Below are positions 1-7,604 of a stretch of DNA of 64,000 nucleotides, piece after piece. Under the pieces are notes generated by a model, which saw nothing but the letters and a program-made list of their open reading frames with translations, did no database searches and had not been told where the DNA came from. Both the position numbers and the translations under genes were made by a program. This stretch comes from Akkermansia sp. Lineage in GTDB: Bacteria > Verrucomicrobiota > Verrucomicrobiia > Verrucomicrobiales > Akkermansiaceae. The stretch covers positions 124,001-188,000 of the forward strand of contig JAFZGW010000013.1 in the NCBI GenBank assembly GCA_017555205.1, written 5' to 3'. Numbering within the stretch: position 1 is the first letter of the stretch; every line of letters begins with the position of its first letter.

Positions 1-4
1 CGAT

Positions 5-1636
5 ATGCAGGCACTGGCGGACACGGTGGCCATGCTGGAAGCTGACGCAGACACACGCGGCGGCGCTGCACTCGGCGCATGCAGGCGGGTATCTGACGGG
101 CCACAGGGGTGGCCGTGGCAGGTGGTGGCGCTGCATGGCGCGGAGGGGTACGAGCTGCGCGTGGTGCCCGGTAAGGTGCTGGCGGGTCTGGGCATGACGG
201 GTAGTGGTGCGGGGCTGGGTGATGAGGAGGTGGCGTATACGTACCTTGAGCTGCCTGCTACTGTGGGGGCGGATATGGTGCAGGATTATGACGCCACCAA
301 GGATGTGTCCACGGTGTACCTTGAGCTTACCGGGCGCGTGGTGCGCCGGTATCTGACTTGTGGCGATATGGTGGACGCTGGGCTGATGGATGCCCCGTAT
401 GGCATGATGACGGATGCGGACAAGGCGGAGAAAACCGGGCACGAGATTGTGACGTTGGAAGATGCCGCCCTGCGTGTGACATGCGCACCGGCGGATGATG
501 CGCTGCGCATCTGGCCGCTTGCTGTGGTGACTAAGGCGCACACGCAGCCGGTAACGCAGCTGCTGTGGGGTGATTTGAGTGCGCTGGAATGCCGGGGCAT
601 CGCGCGCACGGACGGCAAGCCGGTATGGCCAAGCGACCGCAGCGCAGCGGCAGCATGGGGTACTACGGCGCATGCAGATGGAATGGACGCGGTGGCGCCG
701 GTGGAGTTCAGCACGGCGGCGGAAACCATCGAGGGCACGCTGCGCGCGTGCATGGATGAGGATGGCGCGCTGGAGTTTTATTTGGGTGAGTATGGCGCGG
801 GAGGTTCAGGCGGTTCAGCCGGTGAAGAAGAAGAAGAAACGGAAGTTCCCGAGGAGGAAGAGCCCGAGATGGGCGACCCCGAGGAAGAAGACCCGGAGGA
901 AGACATGCCGCCGCCGCCCGGACCATATACCCCGCCGACCCCTGCGCCCACGCCTACGCCCTCGCCTGTCCCCGGCGGTGGGATTACGCGTGTGCCGTAT
1001 GGGTACGTGGCGGGAGAAGGCTTTTTGAGCTGCGAGCTTATAAAAGCGGCAGATGGGCAGCTTTATTGGGAGCTTGAACTTGACCCGGATTACTTGGCGA
1101 AGGTGTGCGCAGCGATGGCGGTACCGGTGACGGTGACGTATAAGGCAGTCGGCACGCAGGTGGGTACTTTTGCCACGGTGAAAATGGGTTTAGGCGATTG
1201 CGCAGCGAGTGCCAGCGGCATGCTGTTGAGCGGCACAGCGCAGCTGTTGTTTAATGGCACTAATAATGTGGACGCGAACAAGGAGCGCGCTACGGTGCGG
1301 GTGAATTATGTGGCGAGTCCGGTATGGCAGCAGAGCCGCAAGTGGTATTTGAGCCCGAAAAAGGTACACAAAGCCGGTGCGTATGTGAGGCTGGAAAAGG
1401 CGACCAACGGATGGCAGCCCGGCGGATTTGTGGAGGCGCGGGTGTGGTACCGATTCAGCATTAAAAAGGCAGTTTTCCGCAAGAATGCGCTTGCTTACCT
1501 CCAAAAGGAGATGGCGGCCATCGCGGTGGAAGGCGAGGCAGTAAGCACCAGCGCGGATTCCAGCGTGCGCGCGGTGTTGAGCGGTAACATGACCGCGCCC
1601 GTGTATACGATGACGCTGGGAGACGCAACAGAATAA
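5..1636 (+). CDS. Phage structural-type protein with acidic and proline-rich linker
   Basis: 543 residues if it starts at the first ATG, but the frame is open to the window edge, so the true start may lie upstream. I do not recognise a family. Residues 1 to about 260 form one region. Residues about 265-300 are extremely acidic (Glu and Asp runs) and about 300-325 are Pro/Thr repeats. A distinct C-terminal region follows, rich in beta-prone sequence. It is the first of a tightly packed rightward set (4 nt before the next gene), so a virion or tail role is inferred from position. The linker may separate two virion domains. Confidence 0.6.
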   Translation: MQALADTVAMLEADADTRGGAALGACRRVSDGPQGWPWQVVALHGAEGYELRVVPGKVLAGLGMTGSGAGLGDEEVAYTYLELPATVGADMVQDYDATKDVSTVYLELTGRVVRRYLTCGDMVDAGLMDAPYGMMTDADKAEKTGHEIVTLEDAALRVTCAPADDALRIWPLAVVTKAHTQPVTQLLWGDLSALECRGIARTDGKPVWPSDRSAAAAWGTTAHADGMDAVAPVEFSTAAETIEGTLRACMDEDGALEFYLGEYGAGGSGGSAGEEEEETEVPEEEEPEMGDPEEEDPEEDMPPPPGPYTPPTPAPTPTPSPVPGGGITRVPYGYVAGEGFLSCELIKAADGQLYWELELDPDYLAKVCAAMAVPVTVTYKAVGTQVGTFATVKMGLGDCAASASGMLLSGTAQLLFNGTNNVDANKERATVRVNYVASPVWQQSRKWYLSPKKVHKAGAYVRLEKATNGWQPGGFVEARVWYRFSIKKAVFRKNALAYLQKEMAAIAVEGEAVSTSADSSVRAVLSGNMTAPVYTMTLGDATE

Positions 1637-1640
1637 AGAT

Positions 1641-1829
1641 ATGGCAAACGTGGTAACAGTAAGGATAAAGACGGAACCGGCAGCCAAGGCTATAAAAGCG
1701 TACGCCACCAGCGCGGCGGTGGTATTAACCGGCACCGGCGGCGATAGGTGGGCAACGGGGGGCAGCGGCGGGGCTACGGTGGAACGTGGGTTCACGGTGA
1801 CGGTTGAATTTAGCGGTGGTGAGTCATGA
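1641..1829 (+). CDS. Small phage protein of unknown function
   Basis: 62 residues. It starts 4 nt after the preceding stop and its TGA overlaps the next ATG (ATGA), so it is embedded in a translationally coupled late operon. The C-terminal half is rich in Gly and Thr and alternates small and hydrophobic residues, suggesting a beta-structured peptide. No family recognised. The packing between two longer genes is the main reason to accept it as real. Confidence 0.6.
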   Translation: MANVVTVRIKTEPAAKAIKAYATSAAVVLTGTGGDRWATGGSGGATVERGFTVTVEFSGGES

Positions 1830-2551
1830 GTAGTGCAATATTGCCGGAGTTTAGGAGTGGCGAGCCGCTGACGGCGGCGGCGCTTAACGCGCTGGCGAGT
1901 CGGATACGCGGCCTCCAGCTGCGCGCGGCGCAGAATGGGCAGGTGGTGCAGCGTGCGCGCCGGGTGTTGCCGGGGCGGCATTTTGCGTTCCAGTTGGCGG
2001 AGCTGAACGGCTGCATCTGGTACCGGCAAGGGTGGCTGGATGTGGCGGGCGAGCTGGTGCCGGTGGGGGAAAAGGAGTGGAACTTGCTGGGGGGCATGAA
2101 GCCCTGCACGGTGTGGCTTAATGTGACGCGCGGCGATGATGGCACCGTCACCGGTACGGTGGAGCAAGGCGAGCTTGATTTGACCACGCCGGAGCGGAAT
2201 ATGCGGCGGCGTTTGGGCTATGTGCGCAAGGAGGCGGCGCAGGATGAGTACGGGATGATATGGCACGCTGTGCAGGTGCTGGGTGGTGTGATATCGCCGG
2301 TGGCACCGAGGCGGCAGATGGGCACGCCCGCCGGTTCGCCTGCGGCGGAGAAGTTTTGTAAGAGTGATGCGGGGGTGGAGTATATGCACGCGGGGCATGT
2401 GCGCGGCGGTGGGTATAGTGTGGGCGGAGAGGCGCATGCGGGGCGGTGGGTAAAGCTGGGGTACAGTAACGACCTGCACACGATGGAGCTACCGCCGGAG
2501 CACGGCGGCACGCGGTTGGTGCAGAGTATGGGATTTGCAACGAATATCTAG
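1826..2551 (+). CDS. Phage tail or baseplate-type protein, unknown
   Basis: 241 residues, ATG overlapping the preceding stop as ATGA, with GGTGGTGAG just upstream. The N-terminus (SGEPLTAAALNALASRIR) resembles the opening helix of short tail or baseplate proteins in other phages of this host group, by recollection only. The rest has no recognised domain. The C-terminus contains Gly/His-rich stretches. It ends 2 nt before the methyltransferase gene, in the same late transcription unit. Confidence 0.55.
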   Translation: MSSAILPEFRSGEPLTAAALNALASRIRGLQLRAAQNGQVVQRARRVLPGRHFAFQLAELNGCIWYRQGWLDVAGELVPVGEKEWNLLGGMKPCTVWLNVTRGDDGTVTGTVEQGELDLTTPERNMRRRLGYVRKEAAQDEYGMIWHAVQVLGGVISPVAPRRQMGTPAGSPAAEKFCKSDAGVEYMHAGHVRGGGYSVGGEAHAGRWVKLGYSNDLHTMELPPEHGGTRLVQSMGFATNI

Positions 2552-2553
2552 CG

Positions 2554-3354
2554 ATGGACGCAGAGAAAATAACGGGCCCGTCTACGCCAGAAATGGGGAC
2601 ATTTCCGGCTACGCCGAGGCACCTGCCCTCCGAAACTCCGGGCAGGTGGGAGGATTATATCGGGCAGATTATGCTGGCTGATTGCATGGACGTGCTACGG
2701 CAGATTCCGGATGGCGCGGTGGATGTTTTGCTGACGGATCCGCCGTACGGGATGCCGGGACGCGAGGAGGGGGAGCGCGGGCGGTTCGGGAATAAAAACA
2801 GCCGTTTTGAAAAGTACCGCAAGATGGCAGGCGCCGGGCATTGGAAATATGGCGATGAGATGACGGCATGGGATGTGGCACCATCGCCGGAGGTGTTCCA
2901 GGAGATGTTTCGCGTGAGCAAGGAGCAGATTATATGGGGCGGCAATTATTTCGAGCTACCGGCCACGCGGTGTTTTAATGTGTGGCGCAAGCTGACCATC
3001 AGCGAGGGGTTTTCCATGGCCATGTGTGAATACGCGTGGACTAGCTACAAAACAAACGCGAAATGGTGGGAGTTCGCGCCGCAGGATGCGGAGCGGTTCC
3101 ACCCTACACAAAAGCCGCTGGGGCTGATTTGCAGGCAGCTGGAGGAGTACACCAAGCCGGGGGATTTGGTGCTGGATTGCTACAGCGGCAGCGGCACGGT
3201 GGCCGTGGCTTGTCAGCTGCTGGGGCGGCGGTTTATTGCGGTGGAGAAAAACCCGAAGTATTGGCAGATGAGCGTGGAGAGATTGCGGAGTACGGCAGCG
3301 CGGGTGGCAGATGCCTGCCCGGGCGCAGGTGGGCAGCAGTTGTTGCTTTTCTGA
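2554..3354 (+). CDS. DNA adenine or cytosine-N4 methyltransferase, beta class
   Basis: 266 residues. The catalytic motif DPPYGMPG (motif IV) is near residue 61. HPTQKP is near residue 184. The SAM-binding motif DCYSGSGT (motif I) is near residue 207, so motif IV precedes motif I, as in beta-class N6-adenine/N4-cytosine enzymes. There is no cognate restriction gene beside it. In a prophage such a solitary methyltransferase usually protects phage DNA from host restriction or tunes expression; that role is inference. It is the last long gene of the rightward late block. Confidence 0.88.
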   Translation: MDAEKITGPSTPEMGTFPATPRHLPSETPGRWEDYIGQIMLADCMDVLRQIPDGAVDVLLTDPPYGMPGREEGERGRFGNKNSRFEKYRKMAGAGHWKYGDEMTAWDVAPSPEVFQEMFRVSKEQIIWGGNYFELPATRCFNVWRKLTISEGFSMAMCEYAWTSYKTNAKWWEFAPQDAERFHPTQKPLGLICRQLEEYTKPGDLVLDCYSGSGTVAVACQLLGRRFIAVEKNPKYWQMSVERLRSTAARVADACPGAGGQQLLLF

Positions 3355-3429
3355 TGTAAGAAAATGCCCGATTTTTTTTTATATAATGCACTGGGAGAAC
3401 AAAAAAATGCGAAAAGAATAAAAAAGTTG

Positions 3430-3458
3430 TTGACAACTAAGCATCAAAGCGTTATAAT
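3430..3458 (+). promoter_or_regulatory. Exact sigma70 consensus promoter
   Basis: TTGACA at 3430-3435, a 17-nt spacer, then TATAAT at 3453-3458: a complete match to the bacterial consensus. It is much stronger than any other promoter in the window and drives a short unit ending at the terminator at 3621-3658. Confidence 0.85.
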
Positions 3459-3510
3459 GCGCGCGCCGCCCCAAGCGGCAATTCCGCCGGGAGGGAGCGG
3501 TTCATTACTA

Positions 3511-3612
3511 ATGAATACCCCAACCCGAAAATACAGAAAGCTGGCCGCTGTGCTGGACATAGCGGAGAAAGTACTGAGAATTATCCTCTTACTGTTAAAG
3601 CTTCTGTGTTAA
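3511..3612 (+). CDS. 33-residue hydrophobic peptide
   Basis: Starts at the ATG at 3511. A longer frame back to 3364 would cross the consensus promoter and is unlikely. The peptide has a basic N-terminal third (TRKYRK) and a C-terminal hydrophobic helix of Leu/Ile residues, fitting a single membrane segment. GGGAGGGAG lies about 14 nt upstream, in the loop of a possible CCGC/GCGG hairpin, so accessibility of the ribosome site may be controlled. It is transcribed alone from the consensus promoter and closed by a UUCG-loop terminator. Holin-like or toxin-like function is possible but not shown. Confidence 0.5.
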   Translation: MNTPTRKYRKLAAVLDIAEKVLRIILLLLKLLC

Positions 3613-3658
3613 AAAAAAAGTGCCCGGTGCAATTCGTTGCACCGGGCAACTTTTTTTT
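3613..3658. terminator. Strong bidirectional terminator with UUCG tetraloop
   Basis: A perfect 12-bp stem (3621-3632 with 3637-3648) caps a TTCG loop. It is flanked by A9 on the left and T8 at 3651-3658 on the right, so it can end transcription in both directions. Confidence 0.92.
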
Positions 3659-3668
3659 GAAAAAGAGA

Positions 3669-3697
3669 TTGACAAAAGAGGGGGCGCGTGGTTAAAT
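3669..3697 (+). promoter_or_regulatory. Promoter for candidate small RNA
   Basis: TTGACA at 3669-3674, a 17-nt spacer, and TTAAAT at 3692-3697. The -35 is perfect and the -10 matches 4 of 6. It lies immediately after the preceding terminator, so it starts a separate short transcript. Confidence 0.6.
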
Positions 3698-3703
3698 GAA
3701 GCC

Positions 3704-3778
3704 ATCCGAGGGAAGGGGTTCCCTCATTAGTAACGATTCTGCCCCGCTGCGGTTCGCCGTGGCGGGGCGATTTTTTTT
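3704..3778 (+). ncRNA. Candidate phage small RNA of about 75 nt
   Basis: The stretch between the promoter at 3669 and a strong terminator folds simply. A 7-bp hairpin (3708-3714 with 3719-3725, GGGG loop) is followed by a short single-stranded linker and the 3' hairpin. No plausible open reading frame starts within it. Promoter, hairpin and terminator in 110 bp suggest a dedicated small RNA located between the late and early operons. Confidence 0.5.
3741..3778 (+). terminator. Intrinsic terminator with UUCG tetraloop
   Basis: The stem 3741-3752 with 3757-3768 (12 pairs including two G-U) encloses a TTCG loop and is followed by T8 at 3771-3778. It is the 3' end of the candidate small RNA. Confidence 0.9.
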
Positions 3779-3797
3779 GCATTATACCCGGACGCAG

Positions 3798-3822
3798 AAA
3801 AAGCCCCGAAATGGGGCTTTTT
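3798..3822. terminator. Bidirectional terminator between convergent units
   Basis: AAAAAGCCCC and GGGGCTTTTT form a perfect 10-bp inverted repeat around GAAAT. It sits just past the stop of the leftward early operon (3884) and faces the rightward small transcripts. Confidence 0.85.
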
Positions 3823-3883
3823 CGTTTGGATCACATGGCAAAGTGTGATTTTATCGGCTAAATTAGCCGCAAATTGGCTGTTA

Positions 3884-4450
3884 TTAGCTGATGCCTGCGA
3901 GGGTGATGTCTTTGCGGCTGGCCAGATAGTCTGCCGTATGCACGAGGCGCTGCATGGGGGTGAGCGGTGTGGGCAGTTCTTCACCGGTGCGCGGGTTGAC
4001 GTTCCAGCGGCCCATGTGACATGCCACGATGGCGGCAATGGTGCGGGCTGCGGCATCGCGCACGGCATCCTCGCCACCGGCGGCCAGCAGTGTGGCTTGC
4101 TGCCATATGAGGTCTGCGGCGCGCTGTGGGTGCATGAATGCGGTGTATGTTTCGTTGTCGTTTTTCTTGCAGCAGTCGTGCAGGATGGCAGCGGCGATTG
4201 CTATGCTATAGTCGAGGGTGTTGGGCTGATAGTCGGCCATGGCAAGCAGGTGCGCGGTGAGGCGCACTACGGCGCGGGTGTGGCGGACAAGGCCGCCCTC
4301 GCCTAAGCTGATGGCGGGGTGGTATTTGCCGGTGGTGGCGGCGGGCATTGTCCAGAAGCAAGCTGGGCAGGCATCCAGCACGGCGCGCACGAGGGTGCGC
4401 ACGTTGTCGTGCTGAATCATGTTGATTTCGGTATCTAGTTTGGTTTTCAT
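3884..4450 (-). CDS. HD-domain phosphohydrolase, prophage early gene
   Basis: 188 residues. The HD-superfamily metal ligands can be read in order: His57, His91-Asp92 (ILHDCCK), His107, His145 (VACHMGRW) and Asp174 (HTADYLAS). Enzymes of this fold hydrolyse nucleotides, cyclic nucleotides or alarmones; the substrate here is unknown. It is the last gene of the leftward early operon, before a bidirectional terminator. A heptamer repeat lies directly upstream of its start. A role in host nucleotide-signal removal is speculation. Confidence 0.8.
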   Translation of the reverse strand: MKTKLDTEINMIQHDNVRTLVRAVLDACPACFWTMPAATTGKYHPAISLGEGGLVRHTRAVVRLTAHLLAMADYQPNTLDYSIAIAAAILHDCCKKNDNETYTAFMHPQRAADLIWQQATLLAAGGEDAVRDAAARTIAAIVACHMGRWNVNPRTGEELPTPLTPMQRLVHTADYLASRKDITLAGIS

Positions 4451-4471
4451 GTGTGTTTATTGGGTTATCAT

Positions 4472-4512
4472 GATTTACGAGTTACGATTTACGATTTACG
4501 ATTTACGATTTT
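4472..4512. repeat. Tandem heptamer repeat GATTTAC
   Basis: Units at 4472, 4479 (variant GAGTTAC), 4486, 4493 and 4500, plus a partial unit at 4507. It is intergenic, between the 88-residue protein gene and the HD gene. A related cluster lies at 9694-9721. Confidence 0.85.
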
Positions 4513-4533
4513 GCGGGTTGCGTTTGGGGGCTT

Positions 4534-4800
4534 TCATAAGAAGCAGATGATAGCGGTTGCGATGCCGATATTTACGGCGGCGGTTGCCAACAGGGTGATG
4601 ATGGTTGCGCGGGCGGCGTTTTGGGCGCGTGTTACAGCCTGCACGGCATCGTTGGAAAGTCGGCTGAGAGCGGAGTGAGCCGTGGCGGCTGTTTGGAGGC
4701 AGTTTTTCCAGCTTTCTGCGGCATCTGCTGCGTGTTTTTGGCAGGTGTTGACGAGTGTGCGCATTTCGCGCACTGTTGCGGTATGTGTGTGTGTTTTCAT
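4534..4800 (-). CDS. Small membrane-anchored phage protein
   Basis: 88 residues. An N-terminal helical part (about residues 10-60, Ala-rich, compatible with a coiled coil) is followed by one C-terminal hydrophobic segment ending in ATAIICFL, so it looks tail-anchored. No family recognised. It lies in the early operon between the SAM methyltransferase and HD genes. Regulation by the repressor is inferred from operon position. Confidence 0.6.
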   Translation of the reverse strand: MKTHTHTATVREMRTLVNTCQKHAADAAESWKNCLQTAATAHSALSRLSNDAVQAVTRAQNAARATIITLLATAAVNIGIATAIICFL

Positions 4801-4803
4801 GGC

Positions 4804-5274
4804 TTATATTTTAAGAAAAAAAGCGAAGTGTGTTTTATTTCGTGAATGAGTGACAAGGGGGGCGAACGGAGCGGCAAGCGGCAAGACGTGCGAGAGAGGA
4901 ATTTGTGTTTCGTTCCACTTAAAAAGCAAGCTGCCTCCGTTTTTAAGCACGCGGAAACATTCCGAAAAGCCTTGCCGCAAGTCATTTTGCCAGGTGTCGC
5001 GAGAAAGCACTCCGTAGCGTGCGCGCAGCCAGCTTTTCTGCCCAGCCCGCAGTAAATGCGGAGGATCAAACAAAACAGCCTGAAAATGGCCATCGGGGAA
5101 AGGTATGGCACGAAAATCTGCCACGATATCCGGAGCTATTACAACGGTGCGGCCATCGCATAGAGGGATGGAGTCTTGCCGGGCATCCATGTAGACGGCG
5201 GCGGGGTGGTGTTTGTTGTGCCACCAAGCCCGCCCGCCACAGCATGCGTCAAGTATGAGCGGTTTTTTAGTCAT
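4804..5274 (-). CDS. Phage SAM-dependent methyltransferase-like protein
   Basis: 156 residues. LDACCGGRAWW near residues 8-18 is an unusual SAM-binding loop, and FDPPHLL near residue 70 corresponds to motif IV. RVLKNGGSLLFKW near residue 115 is a typical late strand of class I methyltransferases. This pattern (ACCG, PDIVADF, FDPPH, FKW) matches a short family common in phage genomes whose substrate is unknown. The DPPH tetrad suggests a nucleic acid amino group. It ends 3 nt before the next start and overlaps the upstream ASCH gene by 4 nt. Confidence 0.8.
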   Translation of the reverse strand: MTKKPLILDACCGGRAWWHNKHHPAAVYMDARQDSIPLCDGRTVVIAPDIVADFRAIPFPDGHFQAVLFDPPHLLRAGQKSWLRARYGVLSRDTWQNDLRQGFSECFRVLKNGGSLLFKWNETQIPLSHVLPLAAPFAPLVTHSRNKTHFAFFLKI

Positions 5275-5735
5275 GGCGTGGTGTGTGTTTTGAGATAAAG
5301 CAGATAGTTTTCTAGCTGAGGATGTTTGGGGTGCGGTTCGTTCGCGGTGTAAATGAATTTTTGCACGGTGGGGCCGTGGTATGCGCGGCCATTGGTGCCG
5401 TAGTGCACCGGATATCGGACGTGCCAGGCGTAGCCCGCCGCCGCACCGGTGGTGCTATGGCGTGGCGAGCCGGTGAGGTATTGACGGGCTACAGAGACGG
5501 GGACGGCGGCAGGGGTGGCGATGGATTCCAGCCAGCGTTCGCGGCAGATGCCGGGTGGCGGCATGGGGGTGGCACCGGCAAAGGTGCAGTGGCCCCACAT
5601 TCTGCCGCCACCTACGAGGAAGATGGTATCACCGGGGTGGAGGTTGCGCGGCAGGTAGCTGCGGAGTTCTACGGTTTTGGTACCTGCCAGGATTGCGGCG
5701 GCGTAGTCCGGTTTGATGGCGAGAATGATGTTCAT
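5271..5735 (-). CDS. ASCH-domain (PUA-like) protein
   Basis: 154 residues from the ATG at 5735. The N-terminal signature IKPDYAAAILAGTKTVELR, followed by a YLPRN...GDTIFLVGGG strand, is typical of the ASCH fold. That fold binds RNA or modified nucleosides and includes an N4-acetylcytidine amidohydrolase. The start was chosen because ATGA overlaps the stop of the upstream small gene (5732-5735). Function in the phage is unknown; RNA binding is the safest guess. Its stop overlaps the methyltransferase start by 4 nt. Confidence 0.72.
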   Translation of the reverse strand: MNIILAIKPDYAAAILAGTKTVELRSYLPRNLHPGDTIFLVGGGRMWGHCTFAGATPMPPPGICRERWLESIATPAAVPVSVARQYLTGSPRHSTTGAAAGYAWHVRYPVHYGTNGRAYHGPTVQKFIYTANEPHPKHPQLENYLLYLKTHTTP

Positions 5736-5938
5736 GGTTGTGCGATGGTTTCCGTCCAGCAGATGTTGCCGGTGGAGGTGGTGATGGTGATGCGGGCGGG
5801 CAGTAGGCAACCGGAGCCGATGGCGCGCGCCCATAGTACGGCTTGCGGTAGGGTGGCGCTGATGTTGTGTGTGGTGGTGTGGCCATCAGCGGAGCGGATG
5901 GCGATGGTGTATTGTTTGTGGTGTGGTGGTGATGGCAT
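5732..5938 (-). CDS. Small phage protein of unknown function
   Basis: 68 residues from the ATG at 5938, which follows the helicase stop by 10 nt. A longer frame into the helicase gene exists but would be out of place. The sequence is Thr-rich with alternating hydrophobic residues (YTIAIRSADGHTTTHNIS) and looks like a small beta-sheet protein. Its stop overlaps the ASCH start as ATGA, supporting coupled translation. Confidence 0.6.
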   Translation of the reverse strand: MPSPPHHKQYTIAIRSADGHTTTHNISATLPQAVLWARAIGSGCLLPARITITTSTGNICWTETIAQP

Positions 5939-5948
5939 GGGGGGGGTG

Positions 5949-7604
5949 TCAGTTAGATAATTTTGTGAACGTGTAGCTACTTTGGCCAGCGGCCTCGCGC
6001 TTGCCGAATTCAAAGGGGACGCCGTTTTCATCGTACAGCTTTTGGCCGCGGAGTGATTCGAGGCGTTTGCCGAGTGAGCGGGCGGGGTCTTTGCCGCCGG
6101 TGATGGTCATGAGCCACTCGTTCGCATCGGCAATTTCCACCAGTTTTTTAACGGTGAAGGTTTTGGCGGTTTCGCCATCCATGAGGTTGCTTGCGATGTA
6201 GGCCAGCATGCGGGTAAGGGTGCGGCCTTGGAGGTCGCCACCGGCGCCGCTGTAGCGGCGTTCGGCGAAGGGGGACTGGAAGCCATTGTGCACCATAACA
6301 CTGCCCACAATCGCGGCGAAGGTCTCGAAGGTTGGCTTGTCTGAGCCTGCTACCAGTGACGGGCAACCGGCATCCGCCCAGTTTTTGACCATGGCCCACA
6401 TGAGGCGCAGCAGGTCGGCACGCCATGCAGGCTGTGCAAGTGCCTTTTTGTTCAGCGGGTTTTTGAATTTTCTCTTTACGGCATCGGTGGCCAGGAACAA
6501 GTCGCAAATGAGGGCGCGGCGTTCTACGTCTGCCGATGTGCCGATGTTGTTACCGGTGGCGTAGATTTGCATTTTGTTGCGGGCGGTGAACATTTCGAGC
6601 CCGCCGAGCTTGCGACCCTCCACCTCGTTACTGGTGGCAATCATGTTTATGGTGCCGCTGGATAATACCGGGATGTCATCGAGCATGTAGAACGGGCGGC
6701 GTGACAGGAGGGCGGCCTGTAGTGCCTTGATGGCGTCATCTTCATTCTTGCAATCCGGCGCGCCTGCGGCCATGCCCCATACGGGTGCCACGCAGAGCCA
6801 TGCCAGCAAGGATTTGCCGGAGCCGCGCTGATTGGCATTGAAAATACCTATGGGCATGACGTCATCCACCAGGAGGCGGCAGTATTGGCCGAGCATGAGC
6901 GCGAGACAGCAGCAGGCGGAGCGGTTTGTGACCGGTTGCGGGCCTTGCATGGTGGTGCTGGTGTGCAGTTTCCATACCTGATTTGCCTCTGCATCTGATT
7001 CCGGGCCCCACGGGAATGTGTGCATGAGGTTGTTCCATGCCGCGCGGCATGTGGCGGGGGGGTATTGACGGGCACCGGTGGTGTAGTTCAGCGTTTCGGC
7101 TGTGTATGTTAGTGTGGCTGCATTATAGCCGATTTCTGCCAGCTGGATGGTGCGTTTGCCGTCCTCGGTAGGTGCGCCCCATACCGGGAGGCGCACGGGG
7201 ATGATGGTTTCCAGTTCGTCCATGGAATAATACCATGGGTCGGAAGTCATGATGGCCTCGGTGATTTGTTTGGGAAGCTGCACGGATTTGGCTTTATCGC
7301 CGCTGCCCTTATGGAATACGAAAAAATCATACAGCCATGAGCGCAGGCGGGATGGTGTCATTTCCAGCGGCGTGGCGGGGTACAGCCCGAGCGCGTTCTG
7401 TTTGGTGGATTGTTCCACGGTGAAGTATTTATCCTCACGGCGGAAGATGGTATGGGTGGGCAGGTTCTCACACACGGCACGCGCGATGGTGAGCAAGTTC
7501 GGCTCATTGATATTGATGGCGGGCTTGCCGATTTCGGCGTTCAGCGGGGCGTGGCCGAGGCGCTGGCCGATGGTGGGTTTTCTCACTTCTTCAGAGTCTG
7601 ACAT
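5949..7604 (-). CDS. Phage replicative AAA+ helicase
   Basis: 551 residues. Walker A NQRGSGKS is at residues 258-265, Walker B YMLDD at 306-310, sensor-1-like YATGNN at 348-353 and an arginine pair (ERRALI) near 361-366, which together give a complete AAA+ core. The N-terminal 220 residues lack a recognised domain and the C-terminus is probably a winged helix. Such proteins act with a primase to open phage origins. The gene start overlaps the end of the primase gene by 22 nt, so the two probably work as a primase-helicase pair. Confidence 0.82.
   Translation of the reverse strand: MSDSEEVRKPTIGQRLGHAPLNAEIGKPAININEPNLLTIARAVCENLPTHTIFRREDKYFTVEQSTKQNALGLYPATPLEMTPSRLRSWLYDFFVFHKGSGDKAKSVQLPKQITEAIMTSDPWYYSMDELETIIPVRLPVWGAPTEDGKRTIQLAEIGYNAATLTYTAETLNYTTGARQYPPATCRAAWNNLMHTFPWGPESDAEANQVWKLHTSTTMQGPQPVTNRSACCCLALMLGQYCRLLVDDVMPIGIFNANQRGSGKSLLAWLCVAPVWGMAAGAPDCKNEDDAIKALQAALLSRRPFYMLDDIPVLSSGTINMIATSNEVEGRKLGGLEMFTARNKMQIYATGNNIGTSADVERRALICDLFLATDAVKRKFKNPLNKKALAQPAWRADLLRLMWAMVKNWADAGCPSLVAGSDKPTFETFAAIVGSVMVHNGFQSPFAERRYSGAGGDLQGRTLTRMLAYIASNLMDGETAKTFTVKKLVEIADANEWLMTITGGKDPARSLGKRLESLRGQKLYDENGVPFEFGKREAAGQSSYTFTKLSN

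Noticed and set aside
1190-2479. Minus-strand frame of 429 residues opposite the phage structural genes
   Set aside because: Arg/His/Pro-rich translation typical of the antisense of GC-rich coding DNA.
3364-3510. Long version of the small peptide starting at 3364
   Set aside because: It would be translated across the exact consensus promoter and before its transcription start; the internal ATG at 3511 fits the transcript.
3430-3778. Retron, diversity-generating retroelement or CRISPR interpretation of the hairpin region
   Set aside because: No reverse transcriptase, Cas gene, or spaced direct repeats are present anywhere in the window.
5322-5960. Plus-strand frame of 212 residues over the ASCH and small genes
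   Set aside because: The minus-strand genes there are coupled by ATGA overlaps and match a known fold; the plus frame is GC-driven.
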